In this document: piece by piece, positions 40,250-51,673 of the stretch
How the letters are laid out: every line of letters begins with the position of its first letter
Position numbering within the stretch: the stretch's first letter is position 1
Assembly: GCF_017656495.1 (NCBI RefSeq)
Contig: NZ_JACDNS010000001.1
Location: 62,001-126,000 of the forward strand
DNA length: 64,000 bases
Direction of reading: 5' to 3'
Source: Thermococcus sp.
GTDB lineage: Archaea > Methanobacteriota_B > Thermococci > Thermococcales > Thermococcaceae
Notes under the pieces: generated by a model
Databases searched by the model: none
Seen by the model: only the letters and a program-made list of their open reading frames with translations
What the model was told of the DNA's origin: nothing
Translations under genes and position numbers: made by a program

Positions 40250-41962
40250 ATGAAAGTTAGAAAGATTGCGGCCCTTGCAGTTGGTGCCGCAATGGTTGGA
40301 GCAACCATGGGCTTTGCAAGTGCTCAAGCAAACCTTCCAGGAAAAGACTTTTTTGTTAAGGACGGTGCCCCAAACGTTAAAATTGTTGTTGGTAGCCAAG
40401 CTGCCGCAATGGACGTTGCAAGTGCAGCTGACATTGCTGTTGCATTAGGAAGCTTACTCTACACTGAGAAGGAAGCCGAGGCCGCTGGTGTTAGTGTTCT
40501 CGTCAAGAAGGACTTGACTGGAGACTACACATACTACATCAAGGTCTTCAGCAACTACTACGAGGACACTGGTGTTGACCCAAGTGCCACCTCATATGAA
40601 GACCTCACAAGCAACTGGTGGAACGGAAGTGCCTACAACGGTTCATACACTGACTGGAAAGACTGGACACCAAAGTTTGTTGACGAAGTTGAGAACATGG
40701 ATGCAATAAACGGTGACTATCAGGTTGACTGGGACTTCACAATTAACAAGATTCTCCTCGAGGACAGCGAGCAGGAAGATGGTATTGCATATGTTCCAAA
40801 GAAGGCCGACTTGAAGATTACTGCTGGAAACTTCACAGTATTGCTCAACTACACAATTACCAAGTGGTACACCTCATGGACAGAAAACAGCCCAATCTGG
40901 GGAAGCTTAGACCAAGTTACTAAAGAAGACACGGTCATTGATGACGACAACCCAGGAGGATATGAGGCAGTTGAGACCGTCTATGACGGTGTTGGCGCTG
41001 GCGACACATTCACAGTACTTGGAAACACCTACTACATCTTGGAGGTCTTAAGCGACGGTATTAAGTACGGTCACGACCATGGACAAGTCTGGTTCCACGT
41101 TGGTGACGTCAAGGAGTTCGATGGCTACAAGATCAGAGCCGTTGACATAAGCGTTAGCCCAAGCAACAAGGCACTCTTCGAGGTTACAGCTCCAGATGGA
41201 AGAAGCGACCTTATCATCATAAGCACAGACGATGGAGACGTCGACATCAGCACCAAGTCAGACAAATTCAACCCAGGAGAAGTCGTTATTAAGCTTGACG
41301 ACACATTCGTTGGTATTGATGGCAACTTAATTGCACAACTCGAGGTCAGAACAAACGTTGTCGAAGTCCACAACGGTGACGAGCTCGTTTCAGGATGGAC
41401 AGTTGACTTCCACATTGACGGTGGCAAAGTCAAGTGGATTACACTTACAAACAAGGATGACCTTGAGGGAAGCACACTTGACATCCTCGGCAAGTACAAG
41501 ATGTACTATGAGGCTGAGAGCCACACCTTAGAAGTTGACGACACAACATACTACGCTGCAAAGGCCCAAATCGTAGTTGAACCAGCAGAACCAGTTATTG
41601 ACACCAAGGAGCTCAAAGTCGGTGACGAACTTGAGGGATGGACAATTGAGGAAATAAAGGGTGGCACATACACCGAAGTCACAGTCATGCACCCAACAGA
41701 GCCAATCACATACCTTGACACCGAGATTGACCCAGAGAACATCGACAGCAACTTAATCCTCGTCGGTGGACCAGTTGCAAACGCAATCACCAAGTACCTC
41801 GTTGACAACGGCTACAGCACAGTCGACTGGTACAACAGCGCTGGTGACATTGAGTACATCGAGGACTTCAACGGATTCGGTGTCCTCATCGTTGCAGGTA
41901 AGGACAGATACGCCACAAGAGAAGCTGCTAAGCAGCTCATGGAGTACTTGGCTAACCTCTGA
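40250..41962 (+). CDS. S-layer protein
   Basis: A 570-residue surface-layer protein. Residues 1-26 are a signal peptide (M-K-V-R-K-I-A-A-L-A-V-G, A-S-A-Q-A cleavage region). The mature protein is acidic, rich in D, N, T and aromatic residues, with repeated G-D-x-[FY]-x-V-x-G segments, and it starts with the N-L-P-G-K-D-F-F-V and V-G-S-Q-A-A-A-M-D-V-A-S-A-A-D-I-A stretch typical of Thermococcales S-layer proteins. The C-terminal V-A-G-K-D-R-Y-A-T-R-E-A-A-K region is the conserved S-layer end domain. Codon use is strongly biased to C-ending codons compared with its neighbours, as expected for the most abundant cell protein. Confidence 0.94.
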   Translation: MKVRKIAALAVGAAMVGATMGFASAQANLPGKDFFVKDGAPNVKIVVGSQAAAMDVASAADIAVALGSLLYTEKEAEAAGVSVLVKKDLTGDYTYYIKVFSNYYEDTGVDPSATSYEDLTSNWWNGSAYNGSYTDWKDWTPKFVDEVENMDAINGDYQVDWDFTINKILLEDSEQEDGIAYVPKKADLKITAGNFTVLLNYTITKWYTSWTENSPIWGSLDQVTKEDTVIDDDNPGGYEAVETVYDGVGAGDTFTVLGNTYYILEVLSDGIKYGHDHGQVWFHVGDVKEFDGYKIRAVDISVSPSNKALFEVTAPDGRSDLIIISTDDGDVDISTKSDKFNPGEVVIKLDDTFVGIDGNLIAQLEVRTNVVEVHNGDELVSGWTVDFHIDGGKVKWITLTNKDDLEGSTLDILGKYKMYYEAESHTLEVDDTTYYAAKAQIVVEPAEPVIDTKELKVGDELEGWTIEEIKGGTYTEVTVMHPTEPITYLDTEIDPENIDSNLILVGGPVANAITKYLVDNGYSTVDWYNSAGDIEYIEDFNGFGVLIVAGKDRYATREAAKQLMEYLANL

Positions 41963-41992
41963 AGTTTCTTTCCTTCTTTTTAATTAACTTTT
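41963..41992 (+). terminator. T-rich terminator after the S-layer gene
   Basis: Runs of three to five T over about 30 bases follow the TGA. The next gene on the same strand starts only 45 bases after the stop, so read-through at reduced level is possible. Confidence 0.45.
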
Positions 41993-42007
41993 CTGGAGGT
42001 TTTTGGA

Positions 42008-42673
42008 TTGAATAAGCGTCTTCTTGCTCTTGTGTTAATAGTAGTTTTAATTGTAACTCCTTTGGCTGTTGCTTTCTACGGATATAGCAACTACACAAAA
42101 GCAATTGAACCTCAAAAGAAGCCATTGGCTGTAAAACCTGTTGCTGTCCCTTTTAAGGGGAAGACGTATCCAATTCTGCTTGAAAGTTATCTCACCGGAG
42201 ATCCATTAGTTGATATAAATATGACACTAAGGAGCCCCTATGAAAGGGCAACAATAATTTTGGGCGACCCAAGTTTTAAAGATTGTAAAGGTAGTGAAGC
42301 TTGTGTTTGGAGGGTTAGAACAGTTTCAGAACTTGGAGCTACTATTGGAGCAGTGTTCGGAGTTAAGTACTATGTTGAGGATGTAATAAAAAGCGGTAGC
42401 AATGAAACAGCAGCATATAAAGCCGCTAAAGAAACTACTGAAAGAATTGACAACAGGTATTTGGCATTCATACCAAAAGTTGAGATAGGTCTTGGTCTCA
42501 TAGGAAATAAAAAGCATCTTCTGGTTGTATTAAAAGGTCCAAGAGAAGGTGCCGAAAAGAACAGAATTTACTGTCCAAAGCCTGGAGTCATAGTTCTTGA
42601 AGGAACAACTGAGGATACACTTTTTGTTGAAGTGTTGCTTGTAAAAACGATAATCTCATCTCAAGTTAAATGA
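42008..42673 (+). CDS. Secreted or membrane-anchored protein downstream of the S-layer gene
   Basis: A 221-residue protein with an N-terminal hydrophobic helix (about residues 4-24) that may be an uncleaved anchor. The external part has two cysteines close together (K-D-C-K-G-S-E-A-C-V-W) that could form a disulfide, a third cysteine (Y-C-P-K-P) and several N-glycosylation sequons. I recognise no family. The TTG start has GGAGGT seven bases upstream and no separate promoter is seen, so it is probably a low-level distal gene of the S-layer unit. It overlaps the convergent radical SAM gene by eight bases. Confidence 0.68.
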   Translation: MNKRLLALVLIVVLIVTPLAVAFYGYSNYTKAIEPQKKPLAVKPVAVPFKGKTYPILLESYLTGDPLVDINMTLRSPYERATIILGDPSFKDCKGSEACVWRVRTVSELGATIGAVFGVKYYVEDVIKSGSNETAAYKAAKETTERIDNRYLAFIPKVEIGLGLIGNKKHLLVVLKGPREGAEKNRIYCPKPGVIVLEGTTEDTLFVEVLLVKTIISSQVK

Positions 42674-44411
42674 TCACTATTTCCTCATACATTTTTCTTG
42701 AGTCGTTATCCAGCAGTTTTAAAAATTCCTCTTTGTTTTTAAATGGTCTTTTTGCGAGGATTTTTGCAACTCGTTTCTTACCTATTCCCGGTAGATAACT
42801 AAGAACTTTTGAGCTTTCTTTATTGACATTGACGGGAATGGGAACTCCAGTTATGCTTCTAAATCCATGGTCAACAATCAGAACATCGTAGAATTTGTTG
42901 AGTTCAATCTGTTTGGGAATACCAACTATCAGCGGATAACTTCCAATTTGCCTTCCATAAGTTAGCCCATTGTCATAGACTTCAGCTCTGACATCTCTTA
43001 ATATTGTCCCAACTGGAACAACTCGCTTAAGCATGAGCAAGTCAATTTCGTGCCTAATTTTGTACTTGTAGTGTTTTATCAAATACTTATGTTTTTCTGT
43101 CTTAACTTTGTCTTTCATGAACCATAAGGGAGTTCCCGGAAACACTACCACCTGGCGGATGTTAATTCTTCTGACCATTAATCCATCATCGACCAGCCTC
43201 TTAAGAAACTGGAATGTAATTTCATAGCTTTTCTTGGTCTCACCGGGTAATCCGAAGATAATATTTATTCCTGGCAAAAGCCAAGGCATACCATTGTATC
43301 CTCTCTTAGCTCCAATTTCATTGAGAATTTTTACTGCTTTATAAGTTTCTTCAGCTGTAGCATTAAGGTTATTCCTCTTAGCGACTTTCGGATCAGCAGT
43401 TTCCAGTCCAAATGCAACTACATTTCCGGGGGTTCCATATTTTATCAGGGCTTTTGCAATTCTAGTGCTTTCCTCTGGATAGTTTGCTATTACGGCTGGA
43501 TTTGCATTATCGACGTGGAGCGTCTTTAGATTTGGAGCAGCTTCCCTAATCCCTTTGAAGAGCTTTTCAATTGCATCTGGATTTGGAATTGGAACTCTTC
43601 CATTGGGCTTTGCCATATATGAAAAGATGCAGCTTTGTCTTCCAACGCGGAAATGTCTAACACCAAGGTTATAGAAGATTTTAATCTCCTCAACTATATC
43701 CTCAATGGGTCTGTCTTCAACTTTTTTATATCTCACGGGCTCCGTACAAAAGCTGCATCCTCCAATTCCCATGGCTTTTGGACAGCCTCTCTGGGTTTCT
43801 ATCTCAACTATTACGAATTTGGGATAATCTGGAAATTGCCTAACTACTTCAGCACCGAGCAAAGCATAATCTCTAAGCTCATCATAAGTCCTGAATCTAA
43901 ATGGGTCAGCGTCTTTAGGGTTAGCTAAAAAATCATATAAAAACGCCTCTAGATCTCCATAAACTATATGGTCAAAAATCTGGTTTGCAAGCATTAGCTC
44001 TCGGGAACTTATTTTTGTTCCTCCTTGATGAGCAGAACCCATGAAAGCAGGTCCGCCTAGGATTTTCGTGCCATTAAACTGCTTCAAGAATCTAGCTACT
44101 TCCTCCACTTGTGAGGGGACTGCAGAGAGATATTTCCCTGGAGTGTGCAGACCACCAATGTAAATTATTAAATCTGCTTTTGAGAGTATTTCTTTAACCT
44201 TGAAGACATTAGGGGTCTTATTTTTTGTTCTTATTCCTTGCTCTCCTTCAAAAGTGAAGCGCAAATCATCAATGGTGAGATAGAAGATTCGAGTATCCTT
44301 TCTAGCTTTCTTAATTGCTCCATATGCATAACGAGGATAAATTCCCAAATATGGGGGAACTCCCAGACCGGCAGGTTCATCAGTGTATCCATCAACTATT
44401 GCAACTATCAT
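42666..44411 (-). CDS. Radical SAM protein with C-terminal helix-hairpin-helix (COG1031)
   Basis: A 581-residue enzyme. Residues about 1-170 resemble a cobalamin-binding-like Rossmann domain (V-A-I-V-D-G-Y, L-G-G-P-A-F-M-G). The radical SAM core has R-G-C-P-K-A-M-G-I-G-G-C-S-F-C (about residues 210-224), an expanded C-x7-C-x2-C spacing. A C-terminal HhH motif L-P-G-I-G-K-K-R-V-A-K-I-L (about residues 543-555) suggests nucleic acid binding. The COG1031 type is widespread in archaea, and a role in RNA or DNA modification is inferred from the HhH. The gene stands alone on its strand. Confidence 0.85.
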   Translation of the reverse strand: MIVAIVDGYTDEPAGLGVPPYLGIYPRYAYGAIKKARKDTRIFYLTIDDLRFTFEGEQGIRTKNKTPNVFKVKEILSKADLIIYIGGLHTPGKYLSAVPSQVEEVARFLKQFNGTKILGGPAFMGSAHQGGTKISSRELMLANQIFDHIVYGDLEAFLYDFLANPKDADPFRFRTYDELRDYALLGAEVVRQFPDYPKFVIVEIETQRGCPKAMGIGGCSFCTEPVRYKKVEDRPIEDIVEEIKIFYNLGVRHFRVGRQSCIFSYMAKPNGRVPIPNPDAIEKLFKGIREAAPNLKTLHVDNANPAVIANYPEESTRIAKALIKYGTPGNVVAFGLETADPKVAKRNNLNATAEETYKAVKILNEIGAKRGYNGMPWLLPGINIIFGLPGETKKSYEITFQFLKRLVDDGLMVRRINIRQVVVFPGTPLWFMKDKVKTEKHKYLIKHYKYKIRHEIDLLMLKRVVPVGTILRDVRAEVYDNGLTYGRQIGSYPLIVGIPKQIELNKFYDVLIVDHGFRSITGVPIPVNVNKESSKVLSYLPGIGKKRVAKILAKRPFKNKEEFLKLLDNDSRKMYEEIVII

Positions 44412-44481
44412 GTTTGTGAGTTTAAGTGGAGGATTTAAAAATTCACCGAAAGTTAAATGTTCTCTATGTGTCGATTATAGG

Positions 44482-45932
<1,451 letters not shown>

Positions 45933-46027
45933 TTTCTCTCCCCCAGAAGATATACACTTAAGAGGTTTTTATACTTTTGTCTGCTTTCCTGTGGAAAAGT
46001 ATGAAGCAGAAAAAGAAATAGAAGAGA

Positions 46028-46390
46028 TTACTCTCTGTATTCATCAAGTATCTTGATTATCTCTTCGGCCTCTTCTTTAGTCGGCATGTAGTCTTCTTTG
46101 GCAAATAAAACTCTGATATCCATGTAGTCTTCTGGCATTATGTCAATGATTTTTGCTGCCAATCTTTCATCCATCCATTCAAATGCGGAGATAAGCTTGT
46201 CTTTAAGCTCTTTTGCTTGTTCTGGAGTAACCTTTGCAAATCTCTCCGCATGCTCAAGACTTATCCTTGCTTCATAAAACATTGGTTCCTCTGGATTCTC
46301 CTCTAACCCTTCCTTTCTTCTTCTTAGCAGTATTTCCTTTGTTTCTGCAATTGTTAAATAGTGCTCTTCAAGCTTTTTTCTTCCTATCAT
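46028..46390 (-). CDS. rpo4: DNA-directed RNA polymerase subunit Rpo4 (RpoF)
   Basis: A 120-residue helical subunit which, with Rpo7, forms the polymerase stalk that binds nascent RNA. The sequence shows the family helix pattern L-T-I-A-E-T-K-E-I-L, V-T-P-E-Q-A-K-E-L, and the C-terminal I-I-D-I-M-P-E-D-Y-M-D-I-R-V-L-F-A-K-E. It follows rpl21e by six bases. The Rpo7 gene is not in this window. Confidence 0.94.
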   Translation of the reverse strand: MIGRKKLEEHYLTIAETKEILLRRRKEGLEENPEEPMFYEARISLEHAERFAKVTPEQAKELKDKLISAFEWMDERLAAKIIDIMPEDYMDIRVLFAKEDYMPTKEEAEEIIKILDEYRE

Positions 46391-46396
46391 TTTAGG

Positions 46397-46690
46397 TCAC
46401 TTCTGAGGTCTTAAGTGAACTGGGTGGATAAAGAATGTCTTAACCTTCCCACCATCAGTTATCTGGACGATGTAAGCATCGCCTCTCTTGCCTACAACGG
46501 TTCCAGTTCTTCCGTGGAATCTTGGGTCTGGCATGCCTTTGTGATAGCTTGGCTCAATTACGATGTGAACCCTCTGTCCAACCTCAAACTCTTGGAGGAA
46601 CCTCGTGAGTGGTGGAAGTCCTCTCCTCCTTGGGTGCTTGCTAAGCTTACCCCTTGTTTTCCTCCTAAAGCTGTGTGCTTTTTGAACCAT
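46397..46690 (-). CDS. rpl21e: Large subunit ribosomal protein eL21
   Basis: A 97-residue basic 50S protein. [10 protein letters not shown] at the start, V-G-Q-R-V-H-I and the [10 protein letters not shown] segment are diagnostic of L21e. GGTGATTGAT places the start at the ATG at 46690; the ATG at 46699 is upstream of that site. The gene has its own AT-rich promoter region of 118 bases after pus10. Confidence 0.96.
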   Translation of the reverse strand: MVQKAHSFRRKTRGKLSKHPRRRGLPPLTRFLQEFEVGQRVHIVIEPSYHKGMPDPRFHGRTGTVVGKRGDAYIVQITDGGKVKTFFIHPVHLRPQK

Positions 46691-46808
46691 ATCAATCACC
46701 TCTTAGGGTTTTAATTAAATTTCAAGGATTTAGGAATTTACAATTTTAAGTTTGCTTTTCAGCGAAAGGGTCTTTCCCCAAGTGTCATAAGCTCATTTAC
46801 ATAAGCGT

Positions 46809-47993
46809 TTATAAAGTTTTCACTTTCTCCTCTAAAATATTTAACACATCTAGTTTCTCACACCATGCTTTCTTTCCTAGGATTTCTGAGACTGAAGGGG
46901 TTGTTCTACCATTATCTCCAGATATAAGTTCCTTAATGTATAATCCGCCATCTGTGATTAGTCTAAGCTTGAAGTGTTTGTCATCAATAATTTCTGCTTC
47001 AACATCATAAACTTTTCTAACCCTCACAATGTCAGCTCTTCTTCTCAGAACTCTTCTTGGAGTCCTTTGGTAAATTGTGCAATTTTGGAGCTTTTCTACA
47101 ACTTTCTTTATCTCCTCAGCTGTTATACCATCTTCGACATAAACAAGAGCTTCGTACTCTTTTTTGTGATTGCTCGTAAGTATCCTCTCCATTTCCTCTT
47201 TGCTAATGAATTTTAAATCTAAAACCTCAACCTTTTTGCTCTGATTAATCTCTTGGGCAATCTTTTCCAAGTCAATTTTCCTCTTTATGGGTTTCTTTAT
47301 TTCTACAACAAAAGGTCTTCCGTTGCCGAGCATTCTAACGTCAACATCCTCTCTCCCAGCTCCATGGAAGATGCACTTACCCTTTGTTGCTTTTGAAAAT
47401 GGCTTACAGATTATTGAAGCAACACTCTCTTTGAAACCCTTTAATGGCGTTTGAGGGATGCCTCTTATAAGCTTTTTATACCTGCCATAAATGTATAACG
47501 GCTTTATTTGAAGCTCGATTCTCTCATTATATGGGTCAATAATGAAAATAACATCTGGATTTTCCTTATCAACGGGTTTTTGGAAAAGAACTTCGAGGAA
47601 CTTTCCCACCTCCCTGTTGAATTCCCTGTTAATTGGCTCAGCAAATTCTAACCCAAATTCCTCCCAGAGTTGTTTTTCTTTCTCTAAAATCTCTTTTGGA
47701 AATCTTGAGCCGACAAGGAAGTTCTCAAACTCAATTTCGAGCTTTTGGGCTTTATCATAACATAATCTCGCAAGATATTCAGTCTTCGTGAAGATATGTC
47801 TACAGAGCTCACACTTCTCTGGCTCTTCAAAGGAGGATAATCCTCTTGCTTCTCGCTCCATATTGAGTATCAACCTAATTGATTTTCCCCTAATGTAGTT
47901 AGTGCTCTTTCCTAACATACCAAATAACCTTCCAAGACAGTTGTTGCATAGGCTGTGTTTCTCCAGAATTTTTTCTGACTTTTCAATTATCAT
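46809..47993 (-). CDS. pus10: tRNA pseudouridine(54/55) synthase Pus10
   Basis: A 394-residue enzyme that makes pseudouridine at positions 54 and 55 of archaeal tRNA. The N-terminal domain has zinc ligands in C-N-N-C-L-G-R-L-F and C-E-L-C-R-H. The catalytic aspartate is in G-R-E-D-V-D-V-R-M-L-G-N-G-R-P (about residues 216-230). The C-terminal part completes the pseudouridine synthase fold (L-Y-I-K-E-L-I-S-G-D). GGTGAAGGAA precedes the ATG at 47993. It leads the L21e-Rpo4-DUF655-KsgA run. Confidence 0.95.
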   Translation of the reverse strand: MIIEKSEKILEKHSLCNNCLGRLFGMLGKSTNYIRGKSIRLILNMEREARGLSSFEEPEKCELCRHIFTKTEYLARLCYDKAQKLEIEFENFLVGSRFPKEILEKEKQLWEEFGLEFAEPINREFNREVGKFLEVLFQKPVDKENPDVIFIIDPYNERIELQIKPLYIYGRYKKLIRGIPQTPLKGFKESVASIICKPFSKATKGKCIFHGAGREDVDVRMLGNGRPFVVEIKKPIKRKIDLEKIAQEINQSKKVEVLDLKFISKEEMERILTSNHKKEYEALVYVEDGITAEEIKKVVEKLQNCTIYQRTPRRVLRRRADIVRVRKVYDVEAEIIDDKHFKLRLITDGGLYIKELISGDNGRTTPSVSEILGKKAWCEKLDVLNILEEKVKTL

Positions 47994-48098
47994 TTCCTTC
48001 ACCTGTCAGATGTTCAATGTGAAAGGTATTTTTTCGGCTTTTAATATGCTGTCTATCCAACCTTAAGCTTTATATTCTAGTGCCATTAATTAGCTTTG

Positions 48099-48398
48099 AT
48101 GCCAATGATGACTCGAAGGCAGAAAATAATAAAGCTTTTGGAGGAAAGAGATTACAGTGTTAGTGAATTAGCCATGATGCTCGACATGAGAGGGAAGGGA
48201 AGTAAAAAGGCAGTTCTTGAGGATTTAAAAGCAATTGCCAAGATATTAAAGCGTGAAGGGAAAGTTCTGCTAATTCAGCCCGCTGTATGCAGGAAGTGTG
48301 GATTTGTATTTAGGGCTGAAGTAAATATTCCGTCTAAATGTCCAAGATGCAAGTCTCAGTGGATTGAGGAACCAAGGTTTAAAATTGAGGCTAAATAA
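48099..48398 (+). CDS. HTH and zinc-ribbon transcriptional regulator (COG3357)
   Basis: A 99-residue protein: an N-terminal winged helix-turn-helix (K-I-I-K-L-L-E-E-R-D-Y-S-V-S-E-L-A-M-M-L, residues about 7-26) and a C-terminal zinc ribbon with C-R-K-C-G and C-P-R-C. A DNA-binding regulator of unknown target. There is no ribosome binding site, while TTTATATTC at 48069-48077 lies about 25 bases upstream, which points to a leaderless message starting at or near the ATG at 48099. The ATG at 48105 or 48108 is also possible. It is divergent from pus10 and 16 bases before gatD. Confidence 0.8.
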   Translation: MPMMTRRQKIIKLLEERDYSVSELAMMLDMRGKGSKKAVLEDLKAIAKILKREGKVLLIQPAVCRKCGFVFRAEVNIPSKCPRCKSQWIEEPRFKIEAK

Positions 48399-48414
48399 AA
48401 GTGGAGGTGAAAAT

Positions 48415-49725
48415 ATGAAAAAAGTTGAGCGATTTTTAAAAGAAAAAGGTATCAACGTAGGTGACTCAATTAAGATTACCACTAAGGAGGGCATTGAGTA
48501 TAAGGGCCTTGTAATGCCCCCTTATGAACTCTCTGAAGGTGAAACCCTCACACTAAAGCTGGATAATGGGTATAACATAGGCATTCTTGTTGACAACATA
48601 ATTGATGTGGCAGTTGTTAAAAGGGCTAAGCCCAAGGAAAGCAGAGAGTTTAAGAAGGCACTCCCTAAGAAGCCTAACCTTCCAAATGTCACGATACTCG
48701 GAACTGGTGGAACGATTGCATCAAAGATAGACTATGAAACAGGAGCAGTTTATCCAGCCTTTACGGCAGAAGAACTTGCACTGGCAGTTCCGGAAATATT
48801 TGAAATTGCAAACATAACCCCGAAGATGATAATGAATATCTTTAGTGAGGACATGAAGCCAGAGTACTGGGTTAAGATTGCGCATGAAGTTGCCAAGGCT
48901 TTGAATGAAGGGGAGGATGGAGTTATCATTGGACATGGAACGGATACAATGGGGTACACCGCAGCAGCATTAAGCTTTATGTTAAGAGATTTAGGAAAGC
49001 CTGTCATCTTGGTTGGAGCACAGAGAAGTAGCGATAGACCTTCAAGTGATGCTGCAATGAATCTCATCTGCTCGGTCAGAATGGCCACAGCGGATTTTGG
49101 TGAAGTTGCTGTGGTCATGCACGGCGAAACTGGGGATACCTACTGTTTAGCCCACAGGGGTACAAAGGTCAGGAAGATGCACACTTCAAGAAGGGATGCC
49201 TTTAGGAGCATAAATGATATTCCAATAGCCAAGATTTGGAGTGATGGGAGGATAGAGTTCCTTAGAGATGATTATAGGAGGAGAACCAATTCCGAGGTCT
49301 GGGTAGATGATAAAGTTGAGGAAAAGGTAGCGCTTGTGAAGACGTTCCCGGGTATGCACAGTGAGATTATTGATTTCTTTGTTGATAAGGGTTACAAGGG
49401 TATTGTTATAGAAGGGACAGGTTTAGGACATACACCGACTCATCTTATACCCTCAATCGAAAGGGCAGTCCAGGAAGGGGTAGCAGTTTGTATGACAAGT
49501 CAGTGTATCTATGGGAGGATAAACATGAACGTTTATTCAACGGGTAGAAAGCTTCTCAAAGCCGGAGTTATTCCATGTGAAGACATGCTCCCAGAAACAG
49601 CCTATGTGAAGCTAGTTTGGGTTCTTGGACACACTCAGAATCTTGAAGAAGTTAGAAAGATGATGCTAACGAACTATGCGGGTGAGATAACACCTTACAC
49701 AAGATTTGATACATATCTGAGGTGA
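48415..49725 (+). CDS. gatD: Glutamyl-tRNA(Gln) amidotransferase subunit D
   Basis: A 436-residue asparaginase-like subunit that releases ammonia from asparagine or glutamine for GatE. It has an N-terminal beta-barrel region ([13 protein letters not shown]), then the amidohydrolase domain with the T-G-G-T-I-A-S-K nucleophile loop (about residues 98-105) and H-G-T-D-T-M in the second active-site motif. Archaea lack GlnRS and use GatDE to make Gln-tRNA. GGAGGTG at 48403-48409 sets the start. GatE overlaps its stop. Confidence 0.96.
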   Translation: MKKVERFLKEKGINVGDSIKITTKEGIEYKGLVMPPYELSEGETLTLKLDNGYNIGILVDNIIDVAVVKRAKPKESREFKKALPKKPNLPNVTILGTGGTIASKIDYETGAVYPAFTAEELALAVPEIFEIANITPKMIMNIFSEDMKPEYWVKIAHEVAKALNEGEDGVIIGHGTDTMGYTAAALSFMLRDLGKPVILVGAQRSSDRPSSDAAMNLICSVRMATADFGEVAVVMHGETGDTYCLAHRGTKVRKMHTSRRDAFRSINDIPIAKIWSDGRIEFLRDDYRRRTNSEVWVDDKVEEKVALVKTFPGMHSEIIDFFVDKGYKGIVIEGTGLGHTPTHLIPSIERAVQEGVAVCMTSQCIYGRINMNVYSTGRKLLKAGVIPCEDMLPETAYVKLVWVLGHTQNLEEVRKMMLTNYAGEITPYTRFDTYLR

Positions 49726-49730
49726 TGATG

Positions 49731-51614
49731 ATGGGACTTAATTACAAAGAGCTTGGGCTTAAAGTAGGTTTAGAAATTCACAGACAGCTTGACACTAAAA
49801 AGCTGTTCTCACCTGTGCCAAGTGAGCTTCATGAAGAAGTTGATTTTACATTTCAGAGAAGGTTAAGGCCAACGATGAGTGAGCTTGGCGAGATTGATCA
49901 AGCAGCTTTGGAGGAATTCAAAAAGGGAAAGACCTACGTTTACGAAGGAAACTACAAGTTCAGCGATCTGGTTTACATGGACGAGGAGCCACCACACATG
50001 CCGGATGAAGAAGCTTTAAGAGTTGCTCTTCAAATTGCGTACCTTCTCAACGCTACCCCCGTTGATGAGGTTCACTTCATGCGTAAGATTGTCATTGATG
50101 GTTCCAACGTTTCTGGTTTCCAGAGAACTGCGATAATAGCAATGAATGGAAAGGTTGACACTCCATGGGGAAGCGTTGGAATTCCGACAATCTGTCTAGA
50201 GGAAGATGCTGCAAGGATAATTGAGAGGGAAGATGGCAAAGTGATTTACAGGATTGACCGTTTAGGAATTCCATTAGTTGAAATTGCAACAACTCCAGAT
50301 ATTCACCACCCAGAACAAGCAAAGGTTGTTGCCAAATACATAGGTGATGCCTTGAGGGCAACAAGAAAAGTCAAGCGTGGTCTGGGAACAATCAGACAAG
50401 ACTTGAACGTTTCAATTAAAGGCGGTGCAAGGATTGAGATTAAAGGTGTCCAGGAGCTGGATATGATACCTATCATTATTGAGCGTGAAGTTTTAAGGCA
50501 ACTAAACCTCCTTAAGATTCGTGATGAACTCAAGAAGAGAGGTGCAAATGAGGAAGAGCTGAAGGAAGAGTTTTATGACGTTACCGACATCTTCGAGAAC
50601 ACTCAATCAAAGATCATTGCAAGAGCAATTAAGAAGGGTGGAAAGGTTTTGGCATTAAAACTTCCAAAGTTTAGAGGGCTCATTGGTTATGAAATTCAGC
50701 CAGGAAGAAGATTAGGAACAGAAATGGCAGACAGGGCAAAGAAATACGTTAAGGGAATATTCCACATTGATGAATTACCTAATTATGGAATTACGCAAGA
50801 AGAAGTTAATGCAGTCATTGAGAGACTTGGCTTAGGAGAGCAAGACGCTTTTGTTTTAGTTGCAGCTGAGGAGGAAATAGCTAAGAAAGCTTTGGGAGAA
50901 GTTCTACAAAGAGCCAAAGAGGCATTATATGGTGTTCCAGAAGAAACAAGGAGAGCTCTACCAGATGGGAACACCCAATACATGCGTCCACTGCCAGGTA
51001 AAGCAAGAATGTACCCAGAGACAGACATTCCGCCAATACTTGTAACAGAGGAGATGAAGGAGGAAATTCTTGCAAATCTTCCAGAGCTTCCACAGGCTAA
51101 GGTTGAGCGCTATGTCAAGGAATTCAAGATTGACAAGAGCTTAGCTAAAACACTGGTCGATGACGAAAGGGATGAGCTGTTTGAGGAGCTTATTGAGATG
51201 GGTGTTAAGCCTTCATTAGCGGCATCAATCCTTGTGGTTGTCCTCAAAGGTCTGAAGAAAGAAGTTCCAATTGAGAACATAACTGATGGGCATATCAAAG
51301 AGGCATTTAAGCTTTACCTTGACAACAAGATTGCCAAAGAGGCGTTTGAAGAGATATTCAAGGAATTAGCTTTGCATCCGGAGAAATCGGCGTTCCAAGT
51401 TGCTGAAGAAAAAGGACTTACCCTTCTCAGCCCCGAGGAAGTGGAAAAAATAATTGACGAGATAATCCAACAGAACATTGATGTTATCAAAGCTACGGGA
51501 ATGAGAGCAATGGGTATGATAATGGGAAGGGCCATGGCAAAGCTTAGAGGTAAAGCTGATGGTAAACTTGTGAGTCAACTGGTCAGGAAGAAGATTCAGG
51601 AGCTCAGTTCTTGA
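49731..51614 (+). CDS. gatE: Glutamyl-tRNA(Gln) amidotransferase subunit E
   Basis: A 627-residue kinase and transamidase subunit that phosphorylates Glu on tRNA(Gln) and aminates it. The [14 protein letters not shown] start, the F-Q-R-R-L-R-P segment, [11 protein letters not shown] and the long central AspRS-like insert that is special to GatE are visible. The C-terminal Yqey-like helical domain binds tRNA. Four start codons follow each other at 49722-49731; ATG 49731 has the best spacing from GGTGAT. The coupling to gatD is direct. Confidence 0.96.
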   Translation: MGLNYKELGLKVGLEIHRQLDTKKLFSPVPSELHEEVDFTFQRRLRPTMSELGEIDQAALEEFKKGKTYVYEGNYKFSDLVYMDEEPPHMPDEEALRVALQIAYLLNATPVDEVHFMRKIVIDGSNVSGFQRTAIIAMNGKVDTPWGSVGIPTICLEEDAARIIEREDGKVIYRIDRLGIPLVEIATTPDIHHPEQAKVVAKYIGDALRATRKVKRGLGTIRQDLNVSIKGGARIEIKGVQELDMIPIIIEREVLRQLNLLKIRDELKKRGANEEELKEEFYDVTDIFENTQSKIIARAIKKGGKVLALKLPKFRGLIGYEIQPGRRLGTEMADRAKKYVKGIFHIDELPNYGITQEEVNAVIERLGLGEQDAFVLVAAEEEIAKKALGEVLQRAKEALYGVPEETRRALPDGNTQYMRPLPGKARMYPETDIPPILVTEEMKEEILANLPELPQAKVERYVKEFKIDKSLAKTLVDDERDELFEELIEMGVKPSLAASILVVVLKGLKKEVPIENITDGHIKEAFKLYLDNKIAKEAFEEIFKELALHPEKSAFQVAEEKGLTLLSPEEVEKIIDEIIQQNIDVIKATGMRAMGMIMGRAMAKLRGKADGKLVSQLVRKKIQELSS

Positions 51615-51629
51615 TTTTTCTTTCCTTCA
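51615..51629 (+). terminator. T-rich terminator after gatE
   Basis: Runs of five and three T directly after the TGA, then an AT-rich TATA-like stretch at 51641-51650 for the next gene. Confidence 0.4.
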
Positions 51630-51673
51630 ATAAATTTTTAAGTACCAACTTCTAAAGTAATTTTGGTGAGCAA

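Noticed and set aside
41125..41499. ORFs within the S-layer gene on both strands
   Set aside because: They arise from its strongly biased codon use; repetitive S/T/P/L composition and no start signals.
46691..46808. Possible C/D box RNA upstream of rpl21e (a CTGA and AUGA-like stretches on the minus strand)
   Set aside because: No proper RUGAUGA box and no terminal stem; only one CTGA.
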